From NCBI GenBank assembly GCA_021841985.1, contig JAKCCP010000116.1, positions 1 to 15,998 of the forward strand: DNA of 15,998 nt, read 5' to 3'. Below are positions 7,604-14,177 of this stretch, piece after piece. Under the pieces are notes generated by a model that made no database searches, was not told where the DNA came from, and saw only the letters and a program-made list of their open reading frames with translations. Each line of letters starts with the position of its first letter. The stretch's first letter is position 1. Origin of the DNA: Pseudomonadota bacterium (GTDB lineage: Bacteria > Pseudomonadota > Alphaproteobacteria > Acetobacterales > Acetobacteraceae). The translations under genes and the position numbers were made by a program.

Positions 7604-8233
7604 GTGAAAATCTATGATTGGCACATCGGTGTTAACCCCCGGCGCCTGCGTATCTTCCTCGCCGAGAAGGGGATCGAGGTGGAATACGTCGAGGTCGGGC
7701 AGAAGGATCGCAGGCTTGCCCCCTGGTATATCGAAAAATACCCGCACGCGCTGGTACCGATGTTGGAACTCGACGATGGCGCCTGCATCGGCGAGGTGCG
7801 CGCGATTGCCGGCTATGTCGAGGAGCTTCACCCCGATCCCCCACTCTTGGGCCGCAATGCCCGGGAAAGGGCGATCGTTGCGATGTGGGAGCAGCGCGCG
7901 TATGAGGAGGGGCTTCTCGCCGCCGCGGAGTTGTTCCGCAACGCACACCCTGCCTTCATCGATCGTGGCCTGCCCGGATCAGCCGACCCCATCCCCCAGA
8001 TCCCGGCACTTTGCGAGCGCGCTCGCGGACGGCTCGGGCGGTTTTTGCGCAAGTTCGACGCGCAACTGGCCGAAAACGAATTCGTCGCCGGTCCACGCTG
8101 GACCCTCGCGGACGCGACGACGCTTTGCGCCGTCGATTTTGCCCAACGCTCGGATGTGACAATCCCACCCGAATGCCGCAATCTCGCCCGCTGGCATGAA
8201 ACGGTGAGTGCCCGGCCGAGCGCCACGGCGTGA
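7604..8233 (+). CDS. Glutathione S-transferase family protein
   Basis: This is a 209-residue GST. The N-terminal thioredoxin-like domain (about 1-80) begins VKIYDWHIGVNPRRLRIFLAEKGI and contains the cis-proline segment LVPMLEL. The C-terminal domain is all-helical and ends with the usual FVAGPRWTLADAT segment, where an Asp caps helix 6. The glutathione-activating position near NP (residues 10-12) has no obvious Ser or Cys, so activity may differ from classical GSTs. I chose GTG at 7604, with GGGAGA eight bases upstream (7590-7595). An open frame extends back to 7463, but that extension has no family similarity. It is followed after 39 bases by an SDR gene, a probable two-gene operon. Confidence 0.88.
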   Translation: MKIYDWHIGVNPRRLRIFLAEKGIEVEYVEVGQKDRRLAPWYIEKYPHALVPMLELDDGACIGEVRAIAGYVEELHPDPPLLGRNARERAIVAMWEQRAYEEGLLAAAELFRNAHPAFIDRGLPGSADPIPQIPALCERARGRLGRFLRKFDAQLAENEFVAGPRWTLADATTLCAVDFAQRSDVTIPPECRNLARWHETVSARPSATA

Positions 8234-8272
8234 TCACGCCCGGTTTGTGGGCCGACGCCATGGAGGTTTTTC

Positions 8273-9073
8273 ATGCGTCTTGAAGGAAAAATCGCCCTGG
8301 TCATCGGCGCCGGGCAAAGTCCCGGCGAGGGGGTGGGCAATGGGCGGGCAACGGTTCTTCGCTTCGCCCGCGAGGGGGCGAAAATTCTCGCGCTCGACCG
8401 CGATCCCGCCGCTGCCGAGCAAACCGCGGCATTGGCGCGTGGCGAAGGCGGGACATGCGTCGCGTACGAGGCGGATGTCACCCGCGAGGAAACGCTCGTC
8501 GCAGCCCTCGCCGAGGCGCAGCAGCGTTGGGGACAGCTCGATATCCTGCACTATAATGTCGGTGTCAGCATCGCCGGCGGCGATGCCTCTCCGACCGAGA
8601 TCAGCGCGGAAGCCTTCGATCGCATCCTCGCGATCAATCTGCGCGGTGCAGTGCTCGCCTGCAAGCATGCACTACCCATTATGCGGGCGCGAAAATCCGG
8701 GGTCATCACCATGATTTCGTCGGTCGCCGCGTGGGCGAACTATCCCTATGTCGCCTACAAAGCCAGCAAGGCGGCGATGATCGCCTTCACCCAGCAACTC
8801 GCCATTCAGAACGCGCCCTTCGGCATTCGCGCCAATGTCATTCTGCCGGGGCTGATGGATACGCCGATGGCGGTTGACACCCGTGCGCGCGCCGCGGGGC
8901 AGAGCCGCGCCGAGGTTGCGGCCGAGCGCGATGCACGTGTGCCGCTTCGGGGTCGGATGGGAACAGCGTGGGATGTCGCGAACGCGGCGCTATTTCTCGC
9001 CTCCGACGAGGCGAATTTCATCACCGGCGTTGCTCTTCCTGTTGATGGCGGCGGCATGGTTCGGATTGGCTAG
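8273..9073 (+). CDS. Short-chain dehydrogenase/reductase (FabG/BdcA-like)
   Basis: This is a 266-residue classical SDR. The nucleotide-binding region GAGQSPGEGVGNGRA (12-26) is an expanded glycine motif, longer than the usual TGxxxGxG. An acidic residue after the second strand (D42 in LALDRD) suggests NAD preference. YNVG (94-97) replaces NNAG, S149/S150 supply the catalytic Ser, and Y162/K166 form the YxxxK motif. The C-terminus ends FITGVALPVDGGG, the standard SDR ending. ATG at 8273 has GGAGG six bases upstream (8262-8266). It probably shares a transcript with the GST gene. The substrate is unknown; the expanded glycine motif also occurs in some hydroxysteroid and aromatic-degradation SDRs. 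Confidence 0.92.
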   Translation: MRLEGKIALVIGAGQSPGEGVGNGRATVLRFAREGAKILALDRDPAAAEQTAALARGEGGTCVAYEADVTREETLVAALAEAQQRWGQLDILHYNVGVSIAGGDASPTEISAEAFDRILAINLRGAVLACKHALPIMRARKSGVITMISSVAAWANYPYVAYKASKAAMIAFTQQLAIQNAPFGIRANVILPGLMDTPMAVDTRARAAGQSRAEVAAERDARVPLRGRMGTAWDVANAALFLASDEANFITGVALPVDGGGMVRIG

Positions 9074-9126
9074 ACCACATGCGCCTGAAATGGGCCCCCA
9101 CCTCAGGCGCATGTGATCTAGTCTTT
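9070..9126 (+). terminator. Long hairpin terminator after the SDR gene
   Basis: A 13-bp perfect stem (9076-9088 with 9103-9115), extended by five more pairs beyond a single mismatch (9070-9074 with 9117-9121), encloses a 14-base loop. A pyrimidine-rich stretch TCTTTCTT follows. It begins over the SDR stop codon and fills the convergent gap before the gamma-glutamyltransferase stop at 9128. Confidence 0.75.
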
Positions 9127-9127
9127 C

Positions 9128-10702
9128 TTACCCCTCCGCCAGCGCCGCCGACCATGGCGATTGCACGTCGCTGATCCCCGTCCGCATGCCGGAGGCATCG
9201 GCGAGGATGAAATTGGGGCAGGCGAAATTGATCGGCAGCACGCCATGCTCGACCACCTCCACCGCCCCGGTTTCGCGGAGTGCCGCCACGATCTCGGGGG
9301 CAAGACGGCGATCAGCATGCACCGTCTCGGCATCCGACACGTCGATCCGGGGATGATGCGCCGCCGCTTCAGGCGTCAGGGCAAAATCGGTGACGAAAGC
9401 CAGCGTCTGCAGCACCGCCGCCATGATGCGCCGCCCGCCCGAGCCGCCACCGGCGAGCATCGGGCGCGCGCCCTCGCGGATAATCACGGGGCACATATTG
9501 GTGAGTGGCCGTTTGCCTGGTGCCACCGCATTGGGCTGGCCGGGGCGCGGGTCGAACCACATCACGCCGTTGTTCATCAGCACGCCGGTCTGCGGCAGCA
9601 CGACGCGCGAGCCCATCGAGGAGAGCAGCGTGCTGGTGACGGCGACCATGCCGCCCGCCGCATCGCACACCGTGAAATGGGTGGTGCAGCTATCGGCGCC
9701 TTTGGGCTCGGCGTCACCAAGCCCGGCGAGGCGTTCGGCGTAGCCGGCCTTCAGCGTCCGGGCGAGAGCGGCGAACCAGGCGGCGTCCGGCTGGCCGCCA
9801 TGCGGGATGGTTTCCAGCCGGGCGAGCACGCCGGCGAGCGTCGGCGCCGCGGTGAGGCCGCCGGCAAGCTGCCAGACCCGCCCATGATAGGAAACCGCCA
9901 TCGCCGGCAGCACCCGCGCCTCGGCCCCGCGCAAATCGGCGGCGGTGAGCGCGCCGCCCATCGCCGCGACATCGGCGATGAGCGCCTGGGCGATCTCGCC
10001 CTGGTAAAAATCCGCGAGCCCCTCGCGCCGCAGCCGCTCCAGCGTCTCGGCGAGGCGTCCGAGGTGAAGAAAACCAGGCGTGCCCTGATAGGGTGCGACG
10101 GGGGGCAGACCCTCGGGCAGGTAGATCCGGGCGCTTTCCGGATAGCGGCGCAGCACGGCCGCGGAATTGGCGATCTTCAGCGTCGTGAACCAATCCGCCG
10201 GCAGGCCGCGTCGGGCGAGCGCCACCGCCGGCGCCATCACGTCGGCGAGCGCAAGCCGTCCCCAGCGTTGATGCATCATGGCATAGCCCGCGACCGTCAT
10301 CGGCACGACAAAGGAGAGCGGGCCGTGGATATTGGCGTCATCCACCACTTCGGGCCAGGCGAAGAGATCCTGTTTCACCCGCCCGGTGAGCGGGAAGCGG
10401 CTGGGGTCGAGCCCGGCCGGCGCCTTGGGGCCGAAATCCACGACCTCGGCGCGCGCCGCGCCTTCCGGCTGGACGAGGGCGAAGCCGATGCCGCCCAGGC
10501 CGGAATTCCACGGCTCGACCACGGCCAGCGCAAAGCCGGTCGCGACCGCGGCATCAATAGCATTGCCGCCGGCCTCGAGGACCGCGATGCCGGCCGCCGC
10601 CGCCGCTCGCGCCTGCGCCACGACGATCCCCCGCCGGCCGCTGGCCGCCGGTTTGGTGATTTCCCAATGTTGGCTGGTATGGGGTAAAATCTGATAATCC
10701 AT
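9128..10702 (-). CDS. ggt: Gamma-glutamyltransferase family protein, cytoplasmic type
   Basis: This is a 524-residue Ntn-hydrolase precursor. The N-terminal GGNAIDAAVATGFALAVVEP is the family's opening signature. The predicted autocleavage and catalytic Thr is T340 in CTTHFTV (codon 9683-9685), giving a ~339-residue large and ~185-residue small subunit, normal for the family. The small subunit has NGVMWFDPRPGQPN, GKRPLTNMCP and GGGSGGRRI, the glycines of the substrate/oxyanion site. I chose ATG at 10702 because GGGAGAGG lies just upstream; an ATG at 10735 has no such site. No signal peptide is seen, unlike periplasmic GGTs, so it may act in the cytoplasm on glutathione or another gamma-glutamyl or N-acyl substrate. 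It is convergent with the GST-SDR pair and divergent from the TPR gene. Confidence 0.9.
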   Translation of the reverse strand: MDYQILPHTSQHWEITKPAASGRRGIVVAQARAAAAAGIAVLEAGGNAIDAAVATGFALAVVEPWNSGLGGIGFALVQPEGAARAEVVDFGPKAPAGLDPSRFPLTGRVKQDLFAWPEVVDDANIHGPLSFVVPMTVAGYAMMHQRWGRLALADVMAPAVALARRGLPADWFTTLKIANSAAVLRRYPESARIYLPEGLPPVAPYQGTPGFLHLGRLAETLERLRREGLADFYQGEIAQALIADVAAMGGALTAADLRGAEARVLPAMAVSYHGRVWQLAGGLTAAPTLAGVLARLETIPHGGQPDAAWFAALARTLKAGYAERLAGLGDAEPKGADSCTTHFTVCDAAGGMVAVTSTLLSSMGSRVVLPQTGVLMNNGVMWFDPRPGQPNAVAPGKRPLTNMCPVIIREGARPMLAGGGSGGRRIMAAVLQTLAFVTDFALTPEAAAHHPRIDVSDAETVHADRRLAPEIVAALRETGAVEVVEHGVLPINFACPNFILADASGMRTGISDVQSPWSAALAEG

Positions 10703-10811
10703 CGTGCCTCTCCCTGCACCAAAGCGCTTGAGCATGGCACAGGCCGGGGCCGCGCGAAAATCGCGCGGGCATTAACCTTGTCTTCAACCAGCCGCGGCAA
10801 GATGCCGGCGC

Positions 10812-12692
10812 ATGGCAGGCGATCTGGAAGCGGCCTTTGGGGCGGCGCATGCGCTTGAGCGCGAGGAAAGTCTGGCGGCGGCGCGCGCGGCCTATCGCAA
10901 CCTGCTCGCGCGCTGGCCGGATTGCGCGCGCGCCTGGTATAACCTTGGCAATCTCGAAGCCCGTCTGAACCAGCAAGCGGCAGCGATCGCCGCCTGGCGC
11001 GAGGCGATCGCCCGCGCGCCGCATTTTCCCGAAGCCCTCGTCAATCTCGCGGCGATGCAGCTCCGCCACGGCGAGGCGGCGGCCGCGCGGGCGGCGGCGG
11101 CGGCGGCGCTCCGTCAACGCCCGGACTGGCCGCTTGCTTGGTGCACGCTCGGCAATGCCTTTCAGGCGCTCGGGCAATGGGCGGCGGCGGTGGGCGCCTT
11201 CCGCACCGCGCTCCGCCATCAGCCCGACTATGCCGAGGCCGCGTTCAATCTCGGCAACGCGCTCAGCCTGAGCGGCGATGTGGCGGGGGCGGCGGCGGCG
11301 CATGAACGCGCGGCGCAGCTCAAGCCGGGCTTCGCCCTGGCCCACCTCCATCACGGCAACGCGCTCCATGCGTTGGGCGATCTGCCGGGCGCCGTTCGCG
11401 CCTATCATGCCGCGCTCGCCATTGCCCCGGATCAGCCCGAGGCACTGACCAATCTCTGCGTCATGATGCAGGAGAGCGGCGATCTCGCGCAAGCGATCGC
11501 TCATGGCCGGGCCGCGCTCGCGCGCGCCCCGGATTTCGCCGAAGCGGCGGCCAATCTCGGCAATGCGCTCCTCACCGTCGGCGATTTTGCCGGTGCCGAG
11601 GATGCCTATTGCAGGGCCCTCGCGCGGCGCGGGGATTTCGCCGCCGCGTGGTCCAATCTCGGCGCGGCGCTGCGCGATCAGGGACGGCTCGCCGAAGCCG
11701 AGGGCGCCTGCCGCGCCGCCATCGAGCTACAGCCGGAGATGGCCGGGGCGCATTACAATCTGGCCTTGACCCTGCTCACCGCCGGGCGCTTCGTTGAAGG
11801 CTGGGCGGAGCATGAATGGCGCTGGCGGATCGGAACCATGCGCCCGCGTGATTTTTCCTGCCCGCTCTGGCGTGGCGAGGCGGTGGCCGGGCGGCGCATT
11901 CTTCTCCATGCCGAGCAGGGGCTGGGCGATACCCTGCAATTCGCCCGCTATGCGCCGCTGCTCGCCGCGCGCGGGGCGCACGTCATTCTTGAGGTGCAGG
12001 CGCCGCTGAAGCGGCTCTGCGCGACCCTTGCCGGCGTGGCGGAGGTCTATGCGGCGGGCGAGGCGCTGCCAGTCTCTGATATGCATGCACCCTTGATGAG
12101 CCTGCCGTATCTTTTCGGTACCGACCTCACCAGCGTTCCCGCCGCGACGCCTTATTTCGCCACTGCCCCGACAGCCGAGCCGGTGGCGCCGGCAGGGCAT
12201 TTACGGGTCGGGGTGGTCTGGGCTGGCGACCCGCGCGCCCACGAACCGCGCGCCCATTTCGCCGACCGCCGCCGCTCGCTGCCGCTCGAGGCCTTCGCCT
12301 CGCTCGCCGCGGTCGCCGGGGTGCGGTTCGTCAGCCTGCAACTCGGGACGGCCGCTTGCGAGCCGCCGCCACCCGGCCTGCGGCTCGACACAGCTCTGAC
12401 AGCGGGCGGGGATTTCGCCGATACGGCGTCCGTCATTGCTGGCCTCGATCTCATCATCAGCGTCGATACGGCGGTCGCGCATCTCGCCGGAGCGTTGGGC
12501 AAGCCGGTCTGGCTGCTCTCACGATTCGATGGCTGCTGGCGCTGGCTCCGCGATCGCGACGATAGCCCTTGGTATCCCACCCTGAGACTCTATCGTCAGA
12601 GCCGTCCCGGCGATTGGGCGCGGGTGGTGAGCCGGATCGCCGCCGATCTCACCGCGGAGGCCGCGGGCACGGCCAAGCGTCAGGCCGCGTGA
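10812..12692 (+). CDS. TPR-repeat protein with GT9-like glycosyltransferase domain
   Basis: This is a 626-residue protein. Residues ~30 to ~340 hold about nine tetratricopeptide repeats with a 34-residue period, recognisable by recurring A-x-x-NLGNAL and ALARAP phrases. From about residue 360 a heptosyltransferase/GT9-like domain follows: RILLHAEQGLGDTLQFARY, then VGVVWAGDP with a downstream DRRRSLPL, and LIISVDTAVAHLAGALGKPVW, the sugar-nucleotide-binding region. A stretch RAHEPRAHFA between WAGDP and DRRRS is longer than in most relatives. Such TPR-glycosyltransferases modify surface proteins or polysaccharides, and no membrane segment is seen. The start at 10812 has a weak ribosome-binding site. 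It is divergent from the gamma-glutamyltransferase gene with a 109-base gap. Extreme Ala/GC richness reflects the repeats. Confidence 0.85.
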   Translation: MAGDLEAAFGAAHALEREESLAAARAAYRNLLARWPDCARAWYNLGNLEARLNQQAAAIAAWREAIARAPHFPEALVNLAAMQLRHGEAAAARAAAAAALRQRPDWPLAWCTLGNAFQALGQWAAAVGAFRTALRHQPDYAEAAFNLGNALSLSGDVAGAAAAHERAAQLKPGFALAHLHHGNALHALGDLPGAVRAYHAALAIAPDQPEALTNLCVMMQESGDLAQAIAHGRAALARAPDFAEAAANLGNALLTVGDFAGAEDAYCRALARRGDFAAAWSNLGAALRDQGRLAEAEGACRAAIELQPEMAGAHYNLALTLLTAGRFVEGWAEHEWRWRIGTMRPRDFSCPLWRGEAVAGRRILLHAEQGLGDTLQFARYAPLLAARGAHVILEVQAPLKRLCATLAGVAEVYAAGEALPVSDMHAPLMSLPYLFGTDLTSVPAATPYFATAPTAEPVAPAGHLRVGVVWAGDPRAHEPRAHFADRRRSLPLEAFASLAAVAGVRFVSLQLGTAACEPPPPGLRLDTALTAGGDFADTASVIAGLDLIISVDTAVAHLAGALGKPVWLLSRFDGCWRWLRDRDDSPWYPTLRLYRQSRPGDWARVVSRIAADLTAEAAGTAKRQAA

Positions 12693-12741
12693 GACACCCC
12701 GCGCGGGATGCGCTGGGCGCAAGGCTGCACGCCGCCTACGG

Positions 12742-12768
12742 GCCGCGTTTCGCCAGCGGCTTGTTCTT
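12742..12768 (+). terminator. Possible weak terminator after the TPR gene
   Basis: GCCGC and GCGGC (12742-12746 and 12756-12760) form a 5-bp stem with a 9-base loop, followed by TTGTTCTT. It is short but correctly placed 50 bases after the TPR gene stop. Confidence 0.35.
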
Positions 12769-12898
12769 GCAGGCGCGTCTACCATCTACCAGATAGTCGT
12801 GAGATTGCGGAACCGTTCTTTTGCGCCGATCCGGCCACTTCGACGCGCCGGATGCTTCGTGAAAAGGCCTTTCTTGATTGAGTGCGCATGGGTCATTG

Positions 12899-12918
12899 CG
12901 TGAAGATGAAACTTCACG
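12899..12918. repeat. 7-bp inverted repeat upstream of the FNR-type box
   Basis: CGTGAAG and CTTCACG are separated by six bases. The hairpin lies just five bases before the FNR-like site. It has no T run, so it is not a terminator. It could be a second operator for another regulator or chance. Confidence 0.35.
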
Positions 12919-12923
12919 TCGGA

Positions 12924-12965
12924 TTGATCATAGTCAATGCATCTGGGCGGCCGCTTTGTTAGATA
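12924..12965 (+). promoter_or_regulatory. FNR/FixK-type box with correctly spaced -10 element
   Basis: TTGATCATAGTCAA at 12924-12937 matches TTGA-N6-TCAA, the shared core of FNR, FnrL, FixK and Dnr sites. TAGATA at 12960-12965 is a good -10 hexamer and predicts a start near 12972, about 41.5 bases from the box centre, the spacing of class II FNR-activated promoters. No good -35 is present, as expected when an activator replaces it. The remaining part of the 322-base gap before the repeat-protein gene shows only a weak terminator and an inverted repeat. Confidence 0.65.
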
Positions 12966-13014
12966 TCTTGTCACCGAGGCCGAGAGTTTCGGCCACAACA
13001 TAGGAGTGGAGACG

Positions 13015-13386
13015 ATGAAAAGGACTCTGCTGGCTGGCGCGGCGATGGTGTTATTGGCCGGGATGGGCGTTGCCCATGCAAACGGGGCGAGTTCAGCCTG
13101 CGCCAACCTCGCGCAAGGCAAGCCCCCGACCGAGAGCGGCAACACCACGCTGGCGCAGGGCAAGCCCCCGACCCAGAGCGGCAATACCACGCTGGCGCAG
13201 GGCAAGCCCCCGACCGAGAATGGCAATACCACGCTGGCGCAGGGCAAGCCCCCGACCGAGAATGGCAATACCACGCTGGCGCAGGGCAAGCCCCCGACCG
13301 AGAGCGACAGCACCACGCTCGCCGCCGGCAAACCGCCGACCGAGAGCGACAGCACCACGCTCGCCGCGGCGAATTGCGCTCAGTAA
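13015..13386 (+). CDS. Small secreted tandem-repeat protein
   Basis: This is a 123-residue protein I do not recognise. ATG at 13015 has AGGAG eight bases upstream (13002-13006). Residues 1-22 are a clear Sec signal peptide (basic KR, hydrophobic core, cleavage after AHA). The mature part has one Cys (C29), six copies of a 14-residue unit LAQGKPPTESGNTT with variation at positions 3 and 9-12, and a short tail with a second Cys (C121). The two cysteines bracket the repeats and could form a disulfide closing the array into a loop. The mature protein is hydrophilic, Pro/Gly/Thr-rich and likely disordered. An FNR/FixK-type promoter lies upstream and a strong terminator downstream, so it is monocistronic. 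Possible roles include a cell-surface or periplasmic binding peptide, or a processed peptide precursor; none is shown by sequence. Confidence 0.85.
   Translation: MKRTLLAGAAMVLLAGMGVAHANGASSACANLAQGKPPTESGNTTLAQGKPPTQSGNTTLAQGKPPTENGNTTLAQGKPPTENGNTTLAQGKPPTESDSTTLAAGKPPTESDSTTLAAANCAQ
13108..13359 (+). repeat. Six 42-bp tandem repeats in the secreted protein gene
   Basis: Units start at 13108, 13150, 13192, 13234, 13276 and 13318, each exactly 42 bp (14 codons). Units 3 and 4 are identical at the DNA level. Units 5 and 6 share a variant end encoding ESDSTT. Unit 6 alone begins LAA instead of LAQ. A partial seventh unit (LAA) leads into the C-terminal Cys. The near-identity implies recent duplication and possible copy-number variation between strains. 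Confidence 0.95.
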
Positions 13387-13398
13387 CCGGGCCCAATT

Positions 13399-13422
13399 CC
13401 AGCGGATTTTGTGATCCGCTGG
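13399..13422 (+). repeat. First of two hairpins after the repeat-protein gene
   Basis: CCAGCGGAT pairs perfectly with ATCCGCTGG around a 6-base loop. There is no T run, so it probably stabilises the mRNA end rather than terminating. Confidence 0.55.
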
Positions 13423-13435
13423 CCTGTCTCAAAGA

Positions 13436-13466
13436 GCCGTCTGCCCGCAAGGCAGGCGGCTTTCTT
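13436..13466 (+). terminator. Rho-independent terminator of the repeat-protein gene
   Basis: A 10-bp stem with one G-T pair (13436-13445 with 13451-13460) and a 5-base loop is followed by TTTCTT. It lies 49 bases after the stop codon. Confidence 0.85.
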
Positions 13467-13812
13467 GTTCGTGCCTTATTTTGAAACTCGGCCGCGGCCC
13501 GCACTCCCGCGCTCTCGGCACGATAATCGCAAGACACGTGGCATGGGTCCCTTCCGGAAGCGCAGTCGTCGGGTTGCCGATCGCCGCGAGATGCCCCCTG
13601 CGAGTGATGGCGGGCCGCGCGGCGGGGCTGTGGCGAAAACGCATCATCTGGTTTTCATGACGCGCATATTGCCGCGCCATGCCGAAAAATTAAGCGTTTG
13701 GCAGTGGGTTTATGCTAAGTTGTCCCTACGTCCGGATGACAGGAGCGCCGGATTCCCCGGCCTTCAGGATGAGCGGGCGAGGATGCGCGTAATGCGCGTC
13801 ATGGAGGATGTG
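13467..13812. other. Intergenic stretch with no supported gene
   Basis: Open frames exist here on both strands, but their translations are Arg-rich, low-complexity and without ribosome-binding sites or recognisable motifs, as expected of GC-rich non-coding DNA. I see no tRNA, operator or clear promoter. It presumably contains the promoter for the small gene at 13813. Confidence 0.5.
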
Positions 13813-13983
13813 ATGAGAGACATCGCTTCAGGCAAAAATTGCGCTGAGCAGGCACAGATAACCGGGAGGGCACGCGCGATCCGTGGCACGGGCCTTGGCG
13901 CGCGCACCGCGCTCTGGAGAAAGATCTCGGGCCATACCTGCGGAGAGAATATTTTCCTTGCGCCGAAAAACCTGATCGCCTAA
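13813..13983 (+). CDS. Possible 56-residue small protein
   Basis: ATG at 13813 is preceded by GGAGG at 13803-13807 (spacing five), the best ribosome-binding site in this gap. The product is basic, hydrophilic and has two Cys (C10, C43), a Gly/Arg-rich middle and no signal peptide or membrane segment. I recognise no family. Three in-frame upstream ATGs (13783, 13792, 13801) offer alternatives, but GGAGG favours 13813. Transcription from here would run toward the kinase gene 194 bases downstream. It may be non-coding. Confidence 0.35.
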   Translation: MRDIASGKNCAEQAQITGRARAIRGTGLGARTALWRKISGHTCGENIFLAPKNLIA

Positions 13984-14177
13984 AAGAGACGCCGCCTAGA
14001 ACAAATAAAGAACTATAAGAACACTAAAAAAATATCGCCATCGGCCGCGGGCCAACGGCGGCAGCACGGCGGCAGCATCAGGGAATATCGCGGCCCACTC
14101 TTCCCTTCCCAGCCCGGAGACCGATCTCTTCCCAGGAAAACGCCTCGATCTCTCTCCCCCAGAGCCACGGAGCGACG

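Noticed and set aside
9161..10687. 508-codon plus-strand frame opposite the gamma-glutamyltransferase gene
   Set aside because: It is a shadow in high-GC DNA. The minus strand has intact family motifs and the catalytic Thr; the plus-strand product is His/Arg/Gly-rich low-complexity.
12689..12796. 35-codon GTG frame overlapping the TPR gene stop (GTGA overlap)
   Set aside because: The overlap is suggestive of coupling, but the peptide has no recognisable family and a possible terminator lies inside it.
12786..13358. 190-codon minus-strand open frame with repeats opposite the secreted protein gene
   Set aside because: It stays open only because the 42-bp repeat has no stop in that frame. It has no ribosome-binding site, and the plus strand has a signal peptide, a good site and a promoter.
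14011..14020. TATAAG as a -10 element for prkA
   Set aside because: No acceptable -35 lies 16-18 bases upstream in the GC-rich flank. The AT-rich patch may still be part of the promoter, but it cannot be assigned.
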